From the NCBI GenBank assembly GCA_002077065.1, contig NAJO01000023.1, forward strand, positions 496,001-560,000: DNA of 64,000 bases. Reading direction: 5' to 3'. A model generated the notes under the pieces. That model saw nothing but the letters and a program-made list of their open reading frames with translations. It had not been told where the DNA came from and searched no databases. Position numbers and translations under genes: made by a program. Source of the DNA: Cryoendolithus antarcticus (taxonomy: Eukaryota; Ascomycota; Dothideomycetes; Cladosporiales; Cladosporiaceae). Positions 33,374 through 43,713 of the stretch are shown piece after piece. How positions within the stretch are numbered: position 1 is the first letter of the stretch; the number at the start of each line of letters is the position of its first letter.

Positions 33374-34573
33374 GGTTGCGAGAGATTGAAGATTCGGTGG
33401 TAGCGGGATCGACTCTGGCTGTGGGAGATGAACGACACAAGTGACAACTTTGCGAAAGCGAGTAAGGAGCGACAGTAATTGAACAAGTGAGCGATTGATG
33501 AACAAGCTGGAATGCCCTACAGAGGGAATTTGGACTCGTTCAAATAGCTCTTTGGTGGCCTCGCTACTCCCTGATCTTTACATCGACCGAGGCGCTGCGG
33601 CCGGTGACTGATGCAGGCCATATCACATCATGGCGTGTTTGAAAATCTACGCGATGTGGAACGGCTTGCGTTTGCGACGTCGATAACGTTACCGAATCTC
33701 TGTACCGCTTCCGAAGGATTCATAGGCCATGCAGTTGTCGGCCGCATAGATCCGGCGATCGTGGCGAGGGCGCCTGGTCCCCGATGAACCTGGTTGCTTG
33801 TTGTATGCATGGCGGCAGCGACGAGCGGAACCGAGTTTCAGCATGCTCTGGGCAGGCGTTACCAGACCGGTCTCGTTCAATGTCTGAATCGCAACCTGAT
33901 CACCTTTACAGACCGAAACAGCGGATTCACGACTTTTCAATTGTCAAGATCAAATTGACTCGATTCACTCTGCAGGCTTGCTCTTGAGGGGCTCGTAGAT
34001 TGCATCTTGCGAGGATTTGCTCACGTTGTGTCTCTCCAACAACGTCGCATTTAGGACCTCTTCACGTGGCACCGGAGCGCATATTCCCAAACAACCGAGG
34101 CTGTGTGTCAAGACGAGTCAGGTACATCTCGCATGAACCTGCAATCAGTGCAAGGCTGAAACGTGCAGCGAGTCGGATGTGGAGTTCGATCCTCATTCTT
34201 GGCAGACCTGAGACATGAGATCGCAGCCACGCCAAGCGCGACATCTCATGATCATGCTGAACACAGTCGAGCACCTCGGCACAACGTGGCGCGTTTCATG
34301 GTCCTTGTCGATGTGATAGACATGTAGGCAAGGTGAGACGGGTAGCGTGTCAGGTAGGTCGAAATGGCAATTTCCACGTCCCTGATAATCATACAGTCTT
34401 CTTTGGGATATGATTATTGTCCATTCAGTGTCTGTGACGCTGTGCCCAGAGGAACAAATCTGACGAGAGCTCGTCGAAAGAGGAAGACGCGGAAGTACTG
34501 CGGGAGTACTGACGATAGGCTGTGACTGCCGTACATCGCTTCACAGCGAGCTGTGCATTCAACATACGACGCC
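33374..34573. other. Divergent intergenic region, cutinase / UstYa-like
   Basis: 1.2 kb upstream of both genes. No ORF here has a protein-like pattern. I looked for a short secreted precursor with internal repeats and Kex2 sites, as expected beside a RiPP gene, and found none. Confidence 0.45.
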
Positions 34574-35454
34574 ATGTACAGTCGCAGCAGCCCGACCGCC
34601 CACGCGGATGAGGCTTCCACGCATCTACTGTCGCCAAACGCTGCACCTGAGTACACAGATGACAAGACCGCCCACCTCGACGAGCTGGACATGCAGGCGT
34701 CTTTCCGCAGGCTCCGTCTCTGGCTCTTTGGCGTAAGCTCACTGCTGGCTCTCACGCTTCTGGCGATGGCAGCGATGATATGGCGCTCTGGTTCTTGGGA
34801 AACTAGCGCTGTGGAGCATCTGCGCAGAAACGACTTCGTCCCTCCGAGTGAGTACCATCGACCGCATTCGATACCCGAGACTGACCATCGTAGTGCCTTC
34901 TCACATCGTCACGTTCGAGCGCAATGAGCTCTTCTCTGCCCCGTCTACGCCAGAGGCCGATCAGGCGTGGGGATCGCTAAGTCCGCCAGGTGACGGCTTT
35001 GTCATCGTCCCCAATGCTCGGCAGTACGATCTGCCTCCTGGAAAGCCATCCAGCGCGGGCGAAGTCTACGACATCTCCGTCTTCCATCAGCTGCATTGCT
35101 TGAACCATCTGAGAACCTTCCTGTTCACGCTGAAGGCTGGCATGGATCTCAACAATACGCGAGAATTGTACGATCGGCTGCTGGTGAAGCAAGAGGATCA
35201 TGTGTATCATTGCTTCGATCTGATCAGACAGGCGTTGATGTGTCACCCGGACTTGACGGTTGAGTGGCCGAGGACGGAAGCCGATGGCAGGAGATTTGCG
35301 TTCGATGGCTGGGGTATTCAGCATCAGTGTGTTGACTGGGTGAGTCGCTCTCGGTCTGACAATGCTCAAGTATGCTGACATCTGCCAGAACTCTGTACTT
35401 GACTTCATGGGCGAGCATACCGTTGCGAACACGGAATTCAAAAGGCTCCTCTAA
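34574..35454 (+). CDS. UstYa-like protein (DUF3328)
   Basis: Three exons (34574-34847, 34894-35339, 35389-35454) with introns of 46 and 49 bp, giving 261 aa. A single N-terminal membrane span (LWLFGVSSLLALTLLAMAAMIW) anchors the protein. The two HxxHC motifs that define the family are intact: HQLHC at residues 156-160 and HVYHC at 194-198. In known RiPP pathways such as ustiloxin, UstYa-type proteins carry out oxidative cyclisation of a peptide core; others act in cyclochlorotine-type pathways as oxidases or chlorinases. The first exon's ATG is placed at 34574, as the upstream frame starts only with GTG. No precursor peptide or other pathway enzyme is nearby, so the product is unknown. Confidence 0.88.
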
Positions 35455-35674
35455 GCCTATAACCCGGAAGTCGCGATCTATGGTAGTGTACCGCGCCGAC
35501 TCAGTCTCATCCGCAAGGAAGTGGCCTCCTCCACGTCTGCACTTGCTACTGCAGCACATCAGGTGTGAACACGCTATTGTCACCTATCTCACGAGTGCTC
35601 CTTGTGTCTACAAAACTATGCGAGTTCATTTACCGAACCCTACCCCATCCACGCGACCCGCTGAGACGATTTCG

Positions 35675-36399
35675 ATGGCGGGAACGCTTACCATTGCGGA
35701 CCGGTGCTGCAAAGCGCTCATTGCGCTGACATTGCTGAAGTGCACTCCAATAAGCTTCACCGACTGGACGATCCGAGTTCACTCCAGTGAAAGCACTGAA
35801 TGCTTCACGCGAGGCTGCAAGGAGTCGAGTCACCTCCAGAAGGGTGTACTGTCACGCAGTAAGTAATGAGAATGGAATCGCATCAGCTCTGACATGTCGT
35901 ACCCGTTACTGAGAGTTTGCTAGTGACAGTCTCCGAGATCTGCTGGTGTATTGCTGCCGTAGCATCCGCATTATACGGGGCAATTGCCGCTGTAATGCTT
36001 TGCAACACCAGGGTCCCCTTCGATATCTACGCAACGGCTTGCGCAATCACGATCACCGAAGTTGGCCTACAGATACTGCTGCACGGTACACATACAACAC
36101 AGTCTTCGCCGTGGCTACATCAGATGTGGCATCTTGCAAGCAGCGGGTGCGAGAAGTGTGCATACATGTCTGGCTGGCTACAAGCTGAGCACGCATGGAT
36201 CTACACTGCCACCTGGACGGCCCTGGCGATTGTTCCCTGGACGGTGCAGGACTGGTGTACGGCTGCGACTTTCGGACTGCTCATTCCACTCTGCTTTTGG
36301 ACGCTGATGAAGAGCTATCTGGTCTACGTGATGACGCTTGCGGGCCTGCAACAGCACATCGTTGGGACATACAGCGGGGAGGAGATCGCGGACGCTTGA
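35675..36399 (+). CDS. Small multi-span membrane protein
   Basis: Two exons (35675-35858, 35924-36399) joined across a 65-bp intron (GTAAGT to CTAG) give 219 aa. The protein is very hydrophobic: a segment near residues 7-25, SEICWCIAAVASALYGAIAAV, FDIYATACAITITEVGLQIL, and a long C-terminal region (TWTALAIVPWTVQDWCTAATFG...) suggest four to five spans. A conspicuous Cys/His/Trp-rich loop (SSPWLHQMWHLASSGCEKC) separates them. I do not recognise the family. It follows the UstYa-like gene in the same direction with 220 bp between, so a shared role is possible but not shown. The gene is supported by the clean splice and continuous hydrophobic pattern. Confidence 0.6.
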
Positions 36400-37086
36400 T
36401 CGGGATGAGACAAGGCGCTGCTCGAAGGTACTGGGGCGGCGGACCATTATACTATGGCTATGGTCGAGAGTATGCGCACGCATGTTGTAGAGCTTTGAGA
36501 ACACCACTTGACTAAAATGCATCGCACTCGCTTCGACGTTCGCTTACGATCGTAATGAACAGGTCTACAACAACGACCAGGACATCGCTCAGATCAGTAT
36601 GCATTGATGTGCCTCTCTCAACTGACTCCGCATCTTCGACGACCTCTGTTCCTGTGCGTGCACTGTGTGAGTACAAAGGGCATGTACGAACGCCAGCAGA
36701 GAATTGGATCAATGTTCCAGCGCTGCACGCGACACATAATGTTCGGCTCTCAATGTACGTTGGAAACTCCGCTTTTCCAGAAGTCTGAAAAAGGCTCTTA
36801 TGCCGCCGTCATGCTCGCAGCGAGTGCCGAATTACGTGCACGGCGTCGGTGAGAGCGCATGTACCCAGCGGTCTACCTCTCGCATATCTCTCAATGATGG
36901 TTCTGTAGACTGTCCGCTGTTACGATGCGGTTGGTCAGTACTGAGCAGAGATAATTTACCTACTGAGATCTTCCAGCTTTTGAAAGAGCGGAGGAGTAGC
37001 TCTTGAAGGCGGACCTCAATTGATCTGGACATGTGATGCCCTCTGATGGTCCCTCTACGCCTTGATCCCATGCCACGAGCTACGTG
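36400..37086. other. Convergent intergenic region
   Basis: 3' flanks of the membrane protein and F-box protein genes. Short overlapping ORFs only. Confidence 0.5.
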
Positions 37087-38394
37087 CTAAGATGCACCAC
37101 GGGTCTGTCTGCCAAACTCAAGCGAAAGCGACTTTCTATCTGTGTCTGGTGATATAACGTAATCTGACCAGTCCCAAGGGATTTCGCTCGAAGATTCGTC
37201 CGAGTCCTCCGGATAAGTATAATCGTCTCCATTCAGATGCCCCAACTGCTTCTCTATGTCTAAGACAAGAAGTCTATGACTTTGCACGGTGCCGAAGTCG
37301 TCCTCTCGGATGACGCTGAGCCATCTTACACGGTCGTCATTGCGGTCATGTTTGAAGTCGTGAATAAGTCCGGCCCCGCGAAGTCTCTCAATGTCCCAAA
37401 TCGCAAATCCCAGTCGTCTCCAAGGATAGAATCCATCTCCGTGCACGAGTGAGCGGATTTCCTTGAACAATCGAACGAAATGTTCCATAGTCTCGGAAAC
37501 GTCGGGCCAAGCTTGAGTATCTCCACTGGTTCGTTCACAAGGTAAGGTCCCTACTGTGAGAGGCGGATCTTTCATGAGGTTTACGTCCTTCAGGTACTCC
37601 TCAGCCGTAAGGAATAGCTGCATCGCATGGAATAGATAGTCCCTAGGACGATTCCTTTCTTGCCAGTCCGACCTTCCTTGTCTCTCAAACCCGAACAGGT
37701 CAATAGGTCTCATGTCGTTCACTTCCATATGTTTCCATCGTTCTGGAAGCTCGAAAGCACGTCGTCTGTGGCTTGCGAAGAAGGTTCGTGCAATGTAGAT
37801 CATCCAGAACGCCTTGAGCATTTGTTGCATCTCACGCCACAACAGTGGGCCAGCACTAGCGATTGACGATCTCGGACTCGTAGGGAGATCAGTCCACTTG
37901 TCTTCGTGCAGATCGAACTTTATTCCCTCTCCCACGCCCAAGGTCAAAGGTCGCAAGGAGTGGAAGCGATGAAGGTGATGATCGACACAACGTAACGTTG
38001 TGGCATGAATGGCGGAAGACGTGGTAAGTAGATGTCGTACCTCGCTGGGCTTCATGTCCCGAGGCAGAGTTTCGAGAAATCCGTAGTAGACACGACTGAG
38101 GCCAGGAGTAAACGAGAACAAACCACTCTGGCTCAGAAGCTCCATCAAAGGTGGCGATCGACAACGGAGATGCGCAGCAATACGTATGGCAAAAGCGACC
38201 TGTGGGTGAATAGATTCCTTGCGTAGCAGATCGTCCAGTATAGAGGGTATCTGTCGTTCGATCGCTAGATGTCGCCATACATGTGGTGATGCTAGCATAA
38301 CATGCTGCATATCGACGATACTATCGAGATCCCGGTAGAACATGGTAAGTATCTCGCTTGGCAGCGCCTCGAATAACGCAGCGGAAGACTGCAT
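37087..38394 (-). CDS. F-box-like protein
   Basis: Single-exon gene of 435 aa. The N-terminus (LFEALPSEILTMFYRDLDSIVDMQHVML, then ASPHVWRHLA) matches the F-box signature of fungal proteins: LPxEIL, a short helix with 'D..S..... L..ASP.... ' and a terminal hydrophobic position. The remaining 390 residues are helical and show no leucine-rich or WD repeats; they contain a Trp-rich part (FYPWRRLGFAIWDIERLRGAG) and end in a hydrophilic region with EDSDESSSEI. Such proteins link substrates to SCF ubiquitin ligases through Skp1; in this subgroup the substrate-binding part is lineage-specific. The F-box assignment is by motif only and could be a weak match. Confidence 0.72.
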   Translation of the reverse strand: MQSSAALFEALPSEILTMFYRDLDSIVDMQHVMLASPHVWRHLAIERQIPSILDDLLRKESIHPQVAFAIRIAAHLRCRSPPLMELLSQSGLFSFTPGLSRVYYGFLETLPRDMKPSEVRHLLTTSSAIHATTLRCVDHHLHRFHSLRPLTLGVGEGIKFDLHEDKWTDLPTSPRSSIASAGPLLWREMQQMLKAFWMIYIARTFFASHRRRAFELPERWKHMEVNDMRPIDLFGFERQGRSDWQERNRPRDYLFHAMQLFLTAEEYLKDVNLMKDPPLTVGTLPCERTSGDTQAWPDVSETMEHFVRLFKEIRSLVHGDGFYPWRRLGFAIWDIERLRGAGLIHDFKHDRNDDRVRWLSVIREDDFGTVQSHRLLVLDIEKQLGHLNGDDYTYPEDSDESSSEIPWDWSDYVISPDTDRKSLSLEFGRQTRGAS

Positions 38395-39188
38395 TCTGTT
38401 GGGCAGCGAGCTCTAGTCAATGAGCGGAGCTTTGAGGTCCAGAAAGTGTTTCACTGAGGAAATCCGCTAGAGAAGGTGGAAGACAGTGACTCCCGAAGGA
38501 TGAACTTGTTCCATAGCCCACGAGACTGTAATATAAGGAAGTGTTCAGGCTGATATGATGAGCTGCACGGATAGCGAACTGGACGTGATTAAAAACACAG
38601 TGAACTAAGTCACCTTCATAGGCCATCGCTCAGGCAAGTTCGCACAGATATGCTGCCTTGATCTCACTTCACTCTTGGGAGGGCCACTCCGCTGTTCCAT
38701 CAAAACGGGGGCCTCTACAGCGAGTTCACTGCAAATCCACTTGTGGACTGATGATCCAGCGCACTGCTCAGACGAGGGGTCCGATCAGTGCAAGGTGGAG
38801 AGATAGGACTCGATGTGGCCACCGCAGAACCTACGTTGTCTCTCAATAGTGGATTGAGAGCAAGGTGATATTCACGAACGAACGCGACTTGTCCGCAACA
38901 ACTTCCAGGCTTTCTGGAGAGTGAACGCATGTTCTGTCCAGTCTCGACAATTTCTTCCGAAGGCGGCTTCACATTGCAGTCGGACGGGGCCACTCTGCAG
39001 GCTCAACGGCCTCGATCGTGCCTTCCTCACATGCAAACGGACATAGTCACAACTTCACTTCTGGACCGACCGCTCTTCGTGCATAACCGACGCGCACCCG
39101 CTTCTCACTTACGATCACACACGTATCGACAGCCATCACCACTGTCTCGAGCATCTCTTTCTCGCTGCCTGACAGCCGCACTGCGATC
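38395..39188. other. Divergent intergenic region
   Basis: Upstream regions of the F-box gene and the small membrane protein gene. No feature recognised in the small ORFs. Confidence 0.5.
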
Positions 39189-39809
39189 ATGGCCTCCACC
39201 GAAGACACTGTCCTTTGGTTCCTAGCCATGTTGGCTATCTCCTTTCGCATCTTCTCAGTCCTCCTACAGAACTTTGAAATACGGGATGAAGACTATGGCA
39301 CGGCACCCAAAGATCCAAAGGAAACCGCCCCGGGATCCATGCTCTCCACACTCAGCGCACTGGAGGACCGCATCTATCTCAGCATTCACTCGATCACCAA
39401 GGTGCTAGGCATAGCTCACCTGCGTGGAACACTTGCTCGCCTCAGACACTTAAACAAGTACCTCAACAAGCTCGATCGCATGCCCAAACGCGCTATGCGA
39501 AGCCGCCGTTCTGCCTTCAAGCTACTACCGACCTGGCAGCGCGCTCTCGTAGCAGTCATCGAACACCTCGATTCCTGCAGCGAATTCCTCGTCAGCGGCC
39601 TAAGAATCACCTGCCATCATCCCCCCAAGCCCGAAACATATCACTACAATTGCACCATCTGCCTGGCTCCAAGAGCACTTCTGCTATTCGAGCAACTCGC
39701 ACTCGCGCCACTGCTGGCACAGCCTGTGGGCCCGCCGCCGAAATTCAGCGTTCTGGCGATCCTTGCTGCAGTGCTTACTGGTGCTTTCTTAGCGTATGCC
39801 AGCTGGTGA
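39189..39809 (+). CDS. Small protein with N- and C-terminal membrane segments
   Basis: Single-exon gene of 206 aa of unknown family. An N-terminal hydrophobic helix (VLWFLAMLAISFRIFSVLLQ) and a C-terminal one (FSVLAILAAVLTGAFLAYASW) flank a strongly basic middle part (LARLRHLNKYLNKLD, then MPKRAMRSRRSAFK) and a short Cys/His segment (CHHPPKPETYHYNCTIC). The very last residues are hydrophobic, so a tail-anchored or hairpin topology is plausible. The clean start (ATCATGGCC) and continuous open frame, together with opposite-strand frames that look random, support a real gene. Function unknown. Confidence 0.5.
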   Translation: MASTEDTVLWFLAMLAISFRIFSVLLQNFEIRDEDYGTAPKDPKETAPGSMLSTLSALEDRIYLSIHSITKVLGIAHLRGTLARLRHLNKYLNKLDRMPKRAMRSRRSAFKLLPTWQRALVAVIEHLDSCSEFLVSGLRITCHHPPKPETYHYNCTICLAPRALLLFEQLALAPLLAQPVGPPPKFSVLAILAAVLTGAFLAYASW

Positions 39810-40081
39810 CTGCCCGGTTGGATCGACCGCTGCGAAGAATCACGGCTGAGGACGCGGGTCATACTTACGAGCGCACGCGTGAGGAAAACGTGGCGCCAGC
39901 ATCGACACATGGCGATGGTGGTTCGGAGGAGAAGGCAGCGGGCGGGTTCTGTAGCATCTGGGTATGTCCTTGTGACGGCTCCCCCGGAGATGGCGATTCA
40001 GATATGAGGTAGATATGGACCTCCAGAAGCAAGAGACACAGATGATGAGCTATATTGGAGCTGAAGATCACGTGCCGCTAC
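39810..40081. other. Short gap before the tRNA
   Basis: 3' flank of the small membrane protein gene. No feature seen. Confidence 0.4.
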
Positions 40082-40182
40082 GGACAGATGGCCGAGCGGT
40101 TAAGGCGCTAGCTTAAGGTACCCTCCTCGGAGGCACTGTACGCTAGTTCGAAAGAGCGTGGGTTCGATTCCCACTCTGTGAG
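40082..40182 (+). tRNA. tRNA-Leu (AAG), intron-containing, imperfect acceptor
   Basis: Class II tRNA shape. D-arm GCC...GGC at 40091-40106 with GAGCGGTTAA loop; anticodon stem CTAGC (40108-40112) with GCTAG (40142-40146); anticodon AAG at 40115-40117; intron 40119-40140 (22 nt) directly after position 37; a variable arm of about 11 nt at 40147-40157; T-arm GTGGG-TTCGATT-CCCAC at 40158-40174. Five acceptor pairs form (ACAGA with TCTGT), but positions 1 and 2 (GG) face A and G, and position 73 is G rather than the A expected for leucine tRNAs. It therefore reads as a tRNA-Leu with a partly decayed acceptor end. It could still be functional. Confidence 0.7.
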
Positions 40183-41137
40183 TAGTACCGTATTTCGATT
40201 GCACCATGTTCATATCCTAACAAGCGCAGGTTCATATACATACAAATCAATTTCTTTTGCGCGTTTGGTGGAGCCGCGGCCTGGCAGTCGATCGAGAAGA
40301 ACTACCTCACTCAGCTTTAGGCGCATTGCCTCTTGCTTCGGAGAAGATCGAGTAGTGGTTATGGAAAAGGGAGAGATGGGTAGTCTTCTGAAGTCTCCAA
40401 GGAGAGGAGATAGACGGCAGGTAGGAGATATAGACATGTGCCACTCAGCGAGTGTTAGATCTGATTCTGCGAATGCTCTCGACGCTGCAGATCCAATTCC
40501 TCCACAAAGCAGGACGATCCTCGACTGCGTAGTGAGACTGCCATGAGCGTGATATATTAGGGCAAAGGCCAGCTTGTCCTACGTCAGAGCCTACGAGCAT
40601 ATGTCTCTTAACAGTACTCGGACACATATTGATATCGTAGATTCGCCTACAGCACTCTGTCACGAGCGTGATCAAGCTCGAAGACGATAGGCCCGATCCT
40701 GTGCGAGTCTCGCTACCAGGTCGCTCGCTGCAAGAATTCTTAGAGCGCTGTGGCGGCAGATCTGGAGCACGAGGGAGCCGATGTGGCTGATTGAGACTAC
40801 GATGATGAGACCACGCGAGTGAGAGGACCCATGGAGCAGCCGATGTGTTAACCAGGTGTTGGTTGAGAGCTGTGCTCAATACTTAGCTTGGACTCATGAT
40901 AGTTTCTGGGTATTGGGGTACTTCTCATGACTCGACCACAGCTGTGCGACGTGCTTCTCCTTCTCTCGGGAAGCCCAATGTCCACGGTGCCTGTTACCCA
41001 CCGACGCTGCGGATGCACAGCAGGTCCATATCACAGTGCTGAGGGGAGGGGCCATTTCACTCCTGCTGAATGGCTGCGCCGCTGCCGCCGTGTCGTCGTG
41101 TCTCACTTACGTTGTATCGCCGTTCATCACACATCTC
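40183..41137. other. Intergenic region, tRNA to SPF30 3' end
   Basis: Short overlapping ORFs only; nothing supported. The 3' flank of the SPF30 gene lies at its right end. Confidence 0.5.
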
Positions 41138-42025
41138 TCAATCATCCTCATCCTCGCCCTTCCTCTCAGCCACCCACTTCGCCCTCGCCGGATCCTTCTG
41201 CATCGGCTTCCCACTCCCCTGGACCCCAACCCTCGCATTCGGCGCATCTGGCGTCCGGAACTGACTCGCCTTCTGTTTCGCGGCGCCAACAGGCACCTTC
41301 TTCGGTCCCACAGCTTGGAAGTTCTGCCAATTATTCTTCTTTGCCTCCATGGGCTTGACACCTTTGAGCTTCTTCTTCTCTGGCTGCATGCGCGTGGGTC
41401 CGTCGGAGACTTTGCTCGGCTCGTACTTGGGGATGAGTGTCTTGTCGACTGTGGGCGCGGCTGTGATGACTGAGTGGTTGGAGGGTGGGTGCGCGAGGGT
41501 AGGCGTTGCGGGTTGTGCCTGGGATTCGGCTTTGCGCTTCTTGCCTGGCATGGCGCGGACTTCGTGGGAGCGTTTCGTTTCAGTGCTGTTATCAATCTTA
41601 AAGGTAACAGTATAGACGGGATCCGTGGGGCTGCCGAGCTTGGAGGTGATGACGGCTTCGTAGAACTGCTTGTCACCGGACCATTTGGCGAGGACGACGT
41701 CTTTCACGTTGTGAATTACTGGGGTGTCATCTGCGGGTGGGGGCGGTGGGGCTTCGGGGGACGCCTTGCGGAATTTGGGGTGCTTAGTGGGATCCCACTT
41801 CGGAGGCGGAGGAGGCGCATGTTCTGCTGGTGGTGGTGGAGCTGAGCGAGTGGCGATGAGAGTCCTGAGAATTGCGATCTCGGCTAAGGCATTCGCCTTC
41901 TCGATCACGTAAGTCTCATCGTCAGGGTCGAGTGCGAGGACCTCGTCGCAGGCAGACACCAGCTCCTCGCAATTGGCGGTTTCGGCTTGCAGTTCTTCGA
42001 GTGACTTCCCATCGTGGACGCTCAT
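41138..42025 (-). CDS. SPF30: Splicing factor SPF30 (SMN-related, Tudor domain)
   Basis: Single-exon gene of 295 aa. An N-terminal helical region (LEELQAETANCEELVSACDEVL then an acid-rich turn LDPDDETYV) precedes a Pro-rich stretch and a Tudor/SMN domain (DVVLAKWSGDKQFYEAVITS ... VTFKIDNSTETKRSHEVRAM). The C-terminal part contains NNWQNFQAVGPKK, then FRTPDAPNARVGVQGSG, which matches the conserved tail of SMN-related splicing factor 30. SPF30 helps assemble the U4/U6.U5 tri-snRNP and binds symmetrically dimethylated arginines of Sm proteins through the Tudor domain. The start at 42025 (MSVHDGKS) is preferred over the open frame upstream because the conserved helix begins directly after it. Confidence 0.87.
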   Translation of the reverse strand: MSVHDGKSLEELQAETANCEELVSACDEVLALDPDDETYVIEKANALAEIAILRTLIATRSAPPPPAEHAPPPPPKWDPTKHPKFRKASPEAPPPPPADDTPVIHNVKDVVLAKWSGDKQFYEAVITSKLGSPTDPVYTVTFKIDNSTETKRSHEVRAMPGKKRKAESQAQPATPTLAHPPSNHSVITAAPTVDKTLIPKYEPSKVSDGPTRMQPEKKKLKGVKPMEAKKNNWQNFQAVGPKKVPVGAAKQKASQFRTPDAPNARVGVQGSGKPMQKDPARAKWVAERKGEDEDD

Positions 42026-43713
42026 GATGACTTCAGTAGTCGTTCGTAGAAGTTTGGTAGTGATGTGTACGTTACGAGTTTTTGCGTTCACTGAGCTGCT
42101 GCCAATCCACCTGCTCCTGCCGCCGCGACGCTTCCCGCTGCTTGCAGGAGTGACTGCTTACCTGGATGATATATACTCGAAGCAGTCGTCCGGGACGACT
42201 TCGGAGAGATTGTGTGAGTATTGAGGTGCGGTTATAATGAAGATGATAAGAGTGGGCGTCAGTTCACTTCGAGTGGTCAAATCCACTGACGCATTCACAG
42301 TGCACGTGCCGCATATGAGTTCACAGGTGGTTTGAGGACTAACATTGTATCTACGACGACATGAAATATTGGGCGCCATGGCGACTCATACTGCGTTCAA
42401 CGCATTTGCTCATCTATTTTTGTCGCCATGCTCAGATGCAAATGCACCCATAAGGTAGCTCATGCACTCCGCGCCTTTGATCAATGTGCTGGGGGCTTTG
42501 TCGCGTTGGCCCCGACAATTGATCCGTATGCTGTCCCAGCGATAGAGGTCTACTCAATCGTCTTGAAAGCAGAGATTCCAAACGAGAACTACGGCCATCG
42601 GCGAGAGCCCAAAGATGAGCCCTCGGACTTGCTATGTGCTATCTATGCACGCTCTCGCGCGGCCTTCTCAGTCGACTTGATGAGCTTCGAGCGGCACAAT
42701 AACAACTTCTCAGACCCTGCATGCGTTGCAATGCTTGCGAAGCCCAACGTCAGAGTATGAGACTGCACTGCGCGCCATGTTGGTAGATGTCGCAAAGTAG
42801 GGTTCGGATCGTCTGTTGCATATCGTCGTGGAGTGCGTGCAGTCCTGTGTAATTTGCCTTTGTTGTTCAAAGTGAGCACGCTGCGATGAGCCGCTTTCGC
42901 AGTGTGCAAGGATTCTAGACTCCAAGTCCTACTGTATATGTATCATCTTGTCCATGCGAATGCGAATACCGTACATGAGCTCCCGCTTTGCCCTGCATAT
43001 CTCATGCAATCCTTCTCGGCCGCAGTCTACCCCACCCCAGCCAACTGCTCGGAGGGATGTCTCCGATTCGATCACCTTCTGCTGCTGACTGCTTGGTAAT
43101 CCTCAAACCTTCTGACGAGCATCTCTGCAAACCACCACAACTCGCACAATCAGCGCCCGGCTACCTTGAATCACACGCTGTCACCATAGCCTGCGTCTGG
43201 CATTGCAGGATTTGCCACCAAGCTTGTCTGACCACCGTCACGCGATTGACCGCTTCCCGTCAAACGCAGTGTTGCTCGCTGTGCCCCCACCAAAGTCAGG
43301 ATCTACTTGCGCGACCCCTGCACCACACTACGCCTTGCCACTTTACCACTAGCAAGCTGAGGCAGCTTCTTCTGCCTGCCTGCTTTCTTTCTCATTCCTG
43401 ACACTCGACACCAACTAACAACGTGACGTTATTGTCTTCGCCTGAGATATCAACGAGTCTCACGATCTGGAGGGAAGACAAGCGTACTCAGTCACCCGCA
43501 CGTCATCACCAGGGCGAATCGCACACCAGTCGACCATTGCCTTACACTGAATTTTGGAGAGAACGACAGTGCTCACCGGCGGCGAGACTTGCACCCACAC
43601 TATCGCACACATTTCCCCGACTAGACAGCGATCAGCGCGGACCATCCGGAGTATCCCGTGGGCGGACCACGACAATCTTCAACCAGCTGGTCTAGCCTAC
43701 CGTGCTACAGTCA
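42026..43713. other. Divergent intergenic region, SPF30 / AP-1
   Basis: A 1.7-kb gap between divergent starts. It ends with a CT-rich leader at about 43360-43410, typical of a fungal 5' untranslated region. One 110-codon open frame with an ATG at 42428-42760 has no domain pattern; I leave it uncalled. Confidence 0.45.

Noticed and set aside
42428..42760. 110-codon ORF with a true ATG upstream of AP-1
   Set aside because: No domain pattern, no splice partner and no homology-like text; probably chance, though a small gene cannot be excluded.
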